Assembly (NCBI GenBank): GCA_021397845.1 | Contig: CM038044.1 | Coordinates: 43,448,354 to 43,512,353 of the forward strand | Source: Areca catechu | Lineage: Eukaryota > Streptophyta > Magnoliopsida > Arecales > Arecaceae | Direction: 5' to 3' | Length of the DNA stretch: 64,000 nt | Made by a program: the position numbers and the translations under genes | Shown here: piece by piece, positions 27,401 to 36,400 of the stretch | Layout of the letters: each line of letters starts with the position of its first letter | Numbering within the stretch: position 1 is the first letter of the stretch | Notes under the pieces: model-generated | Databases searched by the model: none | What the model was told of the DNA's origin: nothing | What the model saw: only the letters and a program-made list of their open reading frames with translations

Positions 27401-30400
27401 CTCGAAATCTTGGAATCCCAGGGATGGAGTTCAGCTAGATGCCTCGTTGGGATAGTGTGGGGAGTAATGGTTCGTCATTGACTCGTCGTATGGGGTGCCA
27501 GTATGGGCGCGGCATGGTGCTACGAAGGGTTGGCATGGCAAAGAATTTGCAATGCTCCTCGATACCTTGGAACCCCAGGGATGGAGTTTAGCTGGATGCC
27601 TTGTTGAGATAGTGAGAAGGTAATGATTTGCCATGGAATAGCACAGTCGTGGCATGATATCGGGGGACTTGGGAAGCTTGATATTCGGCATGGTGATGGT
27701 TCGCCAAAATATATGTTGTGACTCGAGATATCCTCTTAGCTTTAAGGAGGGATGGAGGGCTTCAACCGTATTCCCGACTCCCCAGGCCCGTAGGATACGG
27801 GTCCGTCGTGGCATAGTTGCAAGGCAGGATAGTGCCACGCTCGGATGGGCTCGCATGGAGACCTTCGAGGCAATGTTGGTCGAACGAGTTGGCCACATTG
27901 TACGGGGATGGGGCTTTCTTAGAGGTTGATCCTCAAGGAATTGTCCAGGCTACTCTATGCATTCTTGATCTCTGTAGTGGAGCAAAGATGCGATAGAGGA
28001 TCTAGTCGAGCAAGGATTTGGCCTACCTGAACAGGAAAGTCTCATGAGTATTGGCTAGGTTGATGTCTCGCAGGGATCCATGAAAACTGGTCGGCCATGG
28101 AGTTAAAGTGTGGCTTATGGAAGTTCGGTCGGATATATGCCTTGGAGCTAGGCCAAGGATTAAGGGTGACCAAGTGAGTCATGCCAAGGAGAGGACAACG
28201 AGATGCAAAGACTAGCCGATCGAAGATATTTACTTGATGGGCAAACATGGATGCCAATATCACGGCAGTGCACTGGTTGCGAACAGGCCGAGGACATAAG
28301 ATGTTGGGCGGTATAGTCGCGGGTCTTCAGAACCGTGGCAATGCACAGTGATCTGCGAACATGCTATGAACATTATCGAGCGGTATGGCCATTGATGGGA
28401 AGGCATGCTAAGGATGCAAGACCGGGATCGGAACACAAGAATTTGTGGGGCAGCTAGGAAAGGCAAAACTCGGGAGAGCTTGGGAATGTGTCCGATCATT
28501 CGTGGCTCTATGGAGCGATGTGGCATGTCGGCTTGGCGGGTCGGCTAAGCGACACTGGAGATGATTTTCCTGAGCCTCATGCAGAGCGAAGACATTGCAT
28601 AATCGTGTCATGTGAGTTTGGTCTGTGTATTCCTGAAGGGCAGCATGGTGGCTTGCGGATCAGTAGCACAGTGGTTATATCATGGCATGAAAGTATTGAG
28701 AGATCATGACATCTTGGATGAGCAGTACTTGGCTTCAGGGGCAAAGCCATCAGGTTAGCACAGAGGTGCCGAGTTGCAGAGCACTCTTGGAAAGAGTCTA
28801 ACGCTATGGCACGAAAGTGCGCATGAGCGTTGCAATTAACCTGAGGGTCAGGTTGCTTGTAGGAACTTGAGGATGTCGCATGGATTCAATTCGACAGTGT
28901 TGCTAGGCAGGGGCATAGAGGTGCATGCTTGGCTATGTGGCTAAATTACTACGCGTTTATCTACATGTCCGAGGGAAGAACTCAGGAGGGCCGGCCTTGG
29001 TGTGTGGCATGCCGAGGCGTCGCACGAGTGTTTGAGCAAGAAAACACACCTTATGACACCGTGCACCCTAGCCTTGGCCCCATGACCCCACGACCCTCCT
29101 GGGCTCCGATCTCCCTCCCCCGGCCCCAGCGCCCGCACCAACATCACCCGTGGCTCCACGTGATGTCCCCGCCCCTGGCTCCGATCTCCCTCTTCTACAG
29201 CGCTGCTCTCCTTCCCCTCCCCCGACCATGGCTAGCGATTTCTTTTTATTTTTCTAGTCATTCAGGCTTTTATCCAGGCCAACCTAATCAGCCTTTTATT
29301 CAAGCCGATCCAATCGAGTTCGGGCTCGGGCTAGTCTCGAACCTAATTTTTTTCAAAATAATTCGGGTCTAAGCCTAGCCCGAAGTCCGAAAGTTTTTCA
29401 GGCCGGGCTGGGATAGGGATGTGGCCCAGTCCGGACCGGCCCAATTCCAGCCCTAGAATAAGGGGTATCAAAATCCCGCTTTACACAACCTCGTCGAGAA
29501 CTTTGAACCTGGAAGACTTATTGCTTAGCCAGAGATTATGGGTATCGAGACCGAACCTAAGCATCTGACCATTCTGCCAAGGCTTAAGGATAAGGGATAT
29601 CGAAACCCAATCTAAAACAACCTCGCCTAGGACTCTAGGCGATGATCATAGCTTTCAATGTACATCCTTCTTAGAAACACGAAGAGAGATTTCCATTACT
29701 AAAGTGAACAAGTATAGTGATTAAAGATAAATCTCACTAATAGTATGGCCGGAAATTGTTAAAATTCCAAGCACGGGCAATAAGGGTACCATCCAGCTGC
29801 TCCAAGTGATAAGTACCGGGTTGGACCACTTCGGTGACATAATAGTCCTTCCTAGTTTAGGAAGAGTTTTCCATACTCTATGGGTTGGCTAATAGCTAAC
29901 TTCTGGAGAACAAGATTTCTTGGCCAAAATTGCTTCGCCTTCATGCAAGAGTTGAAGTAGCAGATCGTGCATCGCTAACACAGCCATTCGAACTCAAGCT
30001 CTATCCCAAACCTCCTCCAGGAGATCGAGATTCGTCTTTAGGCCATCCGAATTATGCTACTTGTCATAAGCTTCGACTCGACGCGACGGCAGGCTTACTT
30101 CCAGATGGATTACAATCTCAATTCCAAAGGCGAGGTTGAATGGCATCTCGCCCATCGAAAATCGGTGAGTGGTGCGGTAGGTCCAGAGGACACTGTACAA
30201 TCCTACCCATAGTCCTCCGACCTATCCAATCGAGTCTTCAAATCTTGAAGAATCGTCTGGTTGGTAATTTCAGCCTCTCCATTAATTTGTAGATGTGCGA
30301 CTGAAGTGAACCAATGATCAATCCACAAGTCTTCGCAAAACTCCTAAAAGGATGTGTTGTTGAACTGTCTGTCATTGTCGATAATCATGACACGAGGATG

Positions 30401-33400
30401 TCCAAAATGGTAGATGATTGACTTTCAAACAAACTTCCAAGCATCTTGATCAATGATCCAAGCCAAAGGCTCCATCTCGACCCACTTGGTAAAATAGTTG
30501 ATAGCGACAATCAGGAACTTCCTTTGCCTGGTGATCGTTGGAAAAGGATCGAGGATATCTATCCCCCACTAAGCGAAAGGCCATGGAAAGCTTAAGGAGC
30601 TAAGGGCTACTGCCAGTTGGTGCTGAACGTTGGCATGCCTCTAGCAATAGTCATAGTGCCGCACAAACTCAACAGCGTCTTTGAGAATGCTTGGCAAATA
30701 ATATCCATCTCAGGATCTTATAGGCCAAAGTGCAGCCTCCTACGTGGCTGCTGCAGATCCTTTCATAAACCTTTTGAAGGGCAAAGTCTACTTCCGAGGA
30801 ATGAAGGCAACAAAAGAGTGGTGGCATCGAGTAGGCTTGCTTATAGAGCTTCCCATCGAATACCACGAACAAGGCAGACTGGTACTTAAGCTTTCTTACT
30901 TCGGCCTTATATTCTGGCAGTGTCTCTTCTTACAAGTAATGGAACAAGGGGTCCATCCAGTAAGGTTCACTGTCAGCCTGCAAGACAAGGACTAGCTCTT
31001 CCTCGATACTGGCTTCTCAAGGTTCTCCAGGTATGCGATCTTCAGAATGTCTGCGCAACTGAGGTCGCCAACCTTGATAGCACGTCCACCTAGACATTTT
31101 CTATCCTAGAGATCTATACAATCTTAAAGAAAAGATGAAGCAATTTCTTTTATCCTTTTGAGATACTTTGCCATGACATGGGCTCTAGTGTCGAACTCCC
31201 CACGGACTTGTCCCACTATCAACTGAGAATCACAAAAGGCTTGAGATGCTAACCCCAAGCTTGCAGGCGAGCCTCAATCCCACAAGGAGGGCTTCATCTC
31301 CGCCTCGTTATTGGAGGCCTTAAAATTGAAACGAAGCGCTTGCTCGACGACGACTCCCTCTGGACTAGCGAGGATCATTTATGCCCCCGACCCTTTTTAG
31401 CATTAGATGCACCATCCACGTTGAAAGTCTAAGGCTCACCCACCAACTCAAGCTCTGCTAGCTCCGGTCTAGTCTCTGCCCCATCTGGGATGGTACACTC
31501 CGCGAGGAAGTCTGACAAAACCTGACCTTGATGGAGGGGCGAGGTTGATAATGAATATCGAACTCCCCTAACTCCACCCATTTGGCGATCCTCCCAGAGG
31601 TATTGATCTTCTACAGAACCTGGCACGGGGACTGGTTGGTCAGGACCATGATAAAATATGCCTGGAAATATGGGCAAAGCCATCTCGCCAAAATTAGAAG
31701 GGCAAAGACAACCTTCTCCACCTTTGAGTACCGGGTCTCTACATCCTTCAGGATCTAGCTGATGTAGTAGACTAGCTTCTACACTACATCTTTCTCTCGA
31801 ACGAGCACAGAACTCATAGCCACAAGAGAAATAGCTAAATAAAGATAAGGTTGATAATGAATATCGAACTCCCCTAACTCCACCCATTTGGCGATCCTCC
31901 CAGAGGTATTGATCTTCTACAGAACCTGGCACGGGGACTGGTTGGTCAGGACCATGATAAAATATGCCTGGAAATATGGGCAAAGCCATCTCGCCAAAAT
32001 TAGAAGGGCAAAGACAACCTTCTCCACCTTTGAGTACCGGGTCTCTACATCCTTCAGGATCTAGCTGATGTAGTAGACTAGCTTCTACACTACATCTTTC
32101 TCTCGAACGAGCACAGAACTCATAGCCACAAGAGAAATAGCTAAATAAAGATAAAGCATTCTCCCATGGCCGGACTCGTGAGAAGCGGCACAGTGGAAAG
32201 GTAGGTCTTGAACTGCTCGAAGGAAGCCTGGCACTCCATCCACTAAAAGTCCTTGATCTGTCTCAAGACTTGAAAGAAGGGCATGCACTTGTCGCCGGAC
32301 CTCGCCACGAATTAGCGCGGTATGGTGACCCACCCTATGAGGCGCTAAACCTCTTTTCGACTCCTAGGGGTGACATCTCCAAAATCGCCCGGAGCTTTTT
32401 AGGATTGGCCTCGATTCTACATTCCAATACATGAAACCTAGGAATTTCCTGAAAAACTCCAAATGCACACTTATTTGAGTTAAGCTGCATCCAGTATCTC
32501 CGTAGCTTTGGATAAGGTCTCCTCCAAGTCTGCCATGTGCTGATTGTTCTTATAGCTTTTCACCAGCATATCGCCGACATATACTTTCACGTTACACCCA
32601 ATTTGATCCTTAAAGATCTTATTGACGAAACACTGATAGATAGTTCCAGCATTCTTCAAGCCAAATGACATAACTTTGCAGCAATATCGCCTCTAGTATG
32701 TGATGAATGAGGTCTTCTCTTCATCCTCAGAAACCATCTAGATTTGGTTATACCCGAAAAAGGCATCCATGAAGCTAAGTCTCATGCCCAAATATTGAAT
32801 CTACAAGCTTATCTATTTTGAGCGGAGAGAAGCAATCCTTCAAACAGGCCTTGTTTAGGTCGGTGAAGTCAATGCATGCTTGCCACTTGGCATTGGCTTT
32901 CCTCATTAAGACATCGGCAAGCCAGTCCAGGTACTAAACTTCACAAATGAAATCGACCTCCATAAGCTTCACCTCCTTGATGGCGTGCTATCATTCAGGG
33001 ATGAAGCTTCTCTTCTTTTAGCAAACCAAGGGATGCGAGGGGTCGACATTGAGATGGTCCACCATAACCTCAGGGTTAATGCTCGGCATATCCACAGTCA
33101 TCCACATGAAGATGTCGGCATTCGCGCAAAGGAACTCCACTAGATGGGCCCTGAACTTCTTGCTCTACTCACTCTCGACATAAACCACGCGGGAGGGGTC
33201 AATGAGTCCAAGAGAACTAGGACAAGCTATTCTATGGGCTCTCCCCACTATAACCTCTACTGATCTCAGAGATAGAGGCTCTCGATGGACATGGCTTCTC
33301 TCGATTTCTTATTTTTAAGGGTCACCACGTAACACCGTCTTTCTAAGGCCTGGTCATCTCAAACCTTACCCACCCCATAGGGAGCGGGGAACTTCATAAG

Positions 33401-36400
33401 CAGACGGTAGGTCGAGACCACAAACCATAAAGCATTCAGACTAGGTCTCCCCAGAATGTTGTAGGCCACTAGGACCTTGACTACCAAAAAATCCAGAAGG
33501 ACCATTACCCGCCTCGAGGCTCAGCCAACAGGCATAGGAAGAGTTACGATGCCCTCGATAAGAAGGCATCCCTAGAGAAGCAAATCAAGGAAGAGTTAGC
33601 CTTTCGGAGACAATCCTTAGACAAGCCTATTCGAGAGAAAGCATCGTAAAATAAAATGCCTGCAGAGCTTCCATTATTTACCAGGATTCTTCTTACATCA
33701 TAGTTCGAAATAGCAAGGAAAACAATCAAAGGATCATCACATGGAAATAGGACTCCATCTGCTCTAGCAGCGGTGAAAGTGATGGGCTCCTCCATCCTCG
33801 AGCACTTGGGCCGAGAGATCTCAGTCTAAGCCACCCTGGCATAGGCTCGCCATCCAGAGAAGCTTGGCCCCTAGCGGCTAGTCCACCTGAAATGGTGCTG
33901 ATGAGGGTGTTCTCTGTAGAGATTCGGCTATCGACTAAGACTCCCGACCGACAGCCTCAGAGATGCTGGGATGTTGACGTAGCCATGCAAGTACCCATGC
34001 CAAATTAGTGCCTCGATCTCCTTCTTCAAGGAGATGCAATCCTCAGTATCGTGCCCGTAATTTCGATGAAATTGATAGTATTTCTTGGAATCCTTTCAGG
34101 CACACTTGCTCATCTTTCCTGGCTAGTGAACGATATCCTGATCTTTGATCTCCATCAAGATTTGCCCATAAGGAATAGAGGGGTGAAGTCCTCACAACAG
34201 GATGGCCTGGAACTTCCAGAATAATGATGGAATTCCTTGTCATGCTTCTTCTACTGCTACGGCTGAGGAAGGGGAGGACGGGAGAGATCCTCTCATGCAT
34301 GCTTCAGGTCATCCTTCTCCTATTTCTCCAACATGCCTTCCTCGACACTGACGTACTTCTCAGCAAGGATTCGGGTCCCGACAGAACATCCCGTGGGACA
34401 TCAAGACAGGATACCATCTCATGTATTGGGACAAGACATCCCGCCAGCATCCCAACATCCTAATCGGAATACCTTGAAACATTCCCTGTCCGAAGTGTTA
34501 GGACAGGACGAGACGCCACTACATCCCGTTCCATGAAAAAACTGGGACAACCCCATCCCACGGGATTTAAAACCTTGCCTCTCAGCACGGGTCAGGAGCT
34601 TAAGAAAGTCTCTAGACAAATTCTTGGAGAGTGAGAAATAAAAACTCTGTGTAGCCCTCTCTTCAAGGCTGACATGGCAATGAAGGGCTCAAGGACACGA
34701 ACCTCCGGTATGGCCGCTTTGAAGCGATCCATATAGTGGCAAAGAAGCTTGCCCTCCTCTTACTGAGTGGAGAAGTCAAAGCCTCACTCGAGTCTTTTAC
34801 TGTCCTAGAATTAGGTTGTAAACTATCGACCAAATTCTTCAAAAGAGTGAATCGATCCTAGTGAGAGCTGGATATACCAAGCTCTCGCGCTTCACTAAAG
34901 TTGGTAGAAAAGGACTGGCACATAAGGACATCAGATGCTCCCTAAAGAAGCATGAGAGACCTAAAACTTTTGCGATGATCAAAGAATCGATGGTGCCATC
35001 GTAAGCCCCCATAGCAAGTATCTTGAAATGGCAAAACACCGGTTCCTCCATGATCTTGCAAAAAAATGGACAAATCGAGTACAGAAACTCGTCACCCGGA
35101 ATCAGGTTATACTGGAAAAGTAGCTTTAGGTAGTTTACCTCCTAAAGCTTATGGGCCAACTCATCTCACCATCCCGATCATCCAAGCAGGGCGGTGGCCT
35201 GAAGATTCCCCCAATGAAGTATCGTGAAGTATCGTGCATAAAGAAAGAGGAAATAGAAAAAGGAGAGTTAGATTGACGCACCTTGCCCAACTCCTGGCCG
35301 GAGCGATGACTACAAGACACGACAGGCTAGGGTGAGGCTTGACAGGAGGCTCGCTTCATTACCCGAGCTGATCGCCTCCCCCAAGAGGCCTCTCGCTCGG
35401 CAGTGGGAGCGACGTCTAGCTCGCCTCACGCCCCGGGCTGATCTTGCTACAAGTCCGGCACCAAAGTCATCGGCACCTCGACTTGTTAGGAAAGCTATTA
35501 GAACTGCTCAACAATAACGGTTTAAGCAATCGACGGTCTTGCCTCTCCTCCTGGAAGAACTAGAGATGGGATGGCCAAGGTTGCAAATGCTTCAACGGGA
35601 GCAGAGATGATCATCCTCTTTTCCTTGACCTTGATGCAAACTGGAGATAAAAAAAATCCAGAGACAAACTCCAAACCTCAATGAAGTATACGAGCCACAA
35701 GCCCTTCCTCTAATGTCAATATGTTGCCTGACCGAAAGATGGACTAACTCAAGCTCGACTTGACAAGGACTGGAGCTAAGGTAGCTGCTGACGTAGAGCC
35801 GGATCTCACCGGACCCTATCGCTGGAAGTCAGCTCTTGCAAGACAGAAGACCAGTAAGTCCACATACAACGGGGGTTCCTCGATGGTGGACCCTCCGATG
35901 CCTAAATCAATCTTCCAAAAAGGCAAATAAAGGAGACTTGGAATTCTCTCTAGAGTTAGAGTAGGAGAAACGAAGCCGGAGAAGGAACGAAAGAGAGAGA
36001 AACGGAACATAATCTATTGAAAAAGGGGATCTCAGTACATGTGAGTCTCACTTCCAAGAAAATGGAACATCGGTGAGTGGATTTACAGGGGTCGAGGCAC
36101 TTTGCACAAAGTGGACGGTATATTGCATGGCCGGAAAATGTCTTAATAAATACTCAGGATAGAGGTGTACTGTGAGTGCGAGAAGAGGGTTCCATTTCAG
36201 GATGGAAGGGCTCTTAGGAAGTGAGGGTTCTTGGTTCCATCTCGGGCTCCTCTCCTTGTTCCTCTCCTTCGTTGGCCTTGTTTACTTCCGACTTACCTAA
36301 AGAATTCTAGGAAAGAAGTTTATAGACATGTATCTTATGCTTGAAGAGGTACGGTGTGCATTGCAGGGAGTGGTATCTAACACATCCCAGTTGTTGCAGG

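Larger units (their letters stand above)
23731..29058 (+). mobile_element. Coding-poor LTR retrotransposon (LARD-like), about 5.3 kb
   Basis: Direct LTRs of about 1757 bp lie at 23731-25487 and 27303-29058, with ends TGTCACGG and TATGACA. A primer-binding site TGATATCAGAGC (25490-25501) follows the first LTR, and a purine tract TTTAAGTGGGGAAGAAT (27286-27302) precedes the second, so it runs on plus. The 1.8-kb interior encodes nothing recognisable, so its proteins must have come from another element. I did not find a clean target duplication (CCCAT against CCGTG). Confidence 0.85.
23229..29455. mobile_element. hAT-like non-autonomous element, split by an LTR retrotransposon
   Basis: The left end TAGGGCTAAAACTGG and, inverted, the right end TAGGGCTGGAATTGG form terminal repeats. 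Flanks are GAATAAAG (23221-23228) and GAATAAGG (29456-29463), an 8-bp target duplication with one change. Without the insert at 23731-29058 the element is about 0.9 kb: 'gggccgggct'-type ends plus a tandem CT-rich unit ('gatctccctcccc') in the middle. It has no transposase. Confidence 0.78.
21400..29645 (+). repeat. Minisatellite of the Tat element, split into three blocks
   Basis: Blocks at 21400-21812, 23049-23228 and 29456-29645 share a monomer of about 120 to 150 bases. It has the phrases 'ggactttgaacctgg', 'gcttagccaggattacgagt', 'tatcgagacc' and 'aggataaggg'. The two gaps are a solo LTR and a hAT-like element. Tandem repeats between pol and the 3' LTR are known from Tat and Ogre elements. 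Confidence 0.7.

Noticed and set aside
31429..31989. A 186-codon frame that looks like a repeat protein
   Set aside because: It is pol-derived DNA made repetitive by the 306-bp duplication; the true RNase H frame is adjacent.
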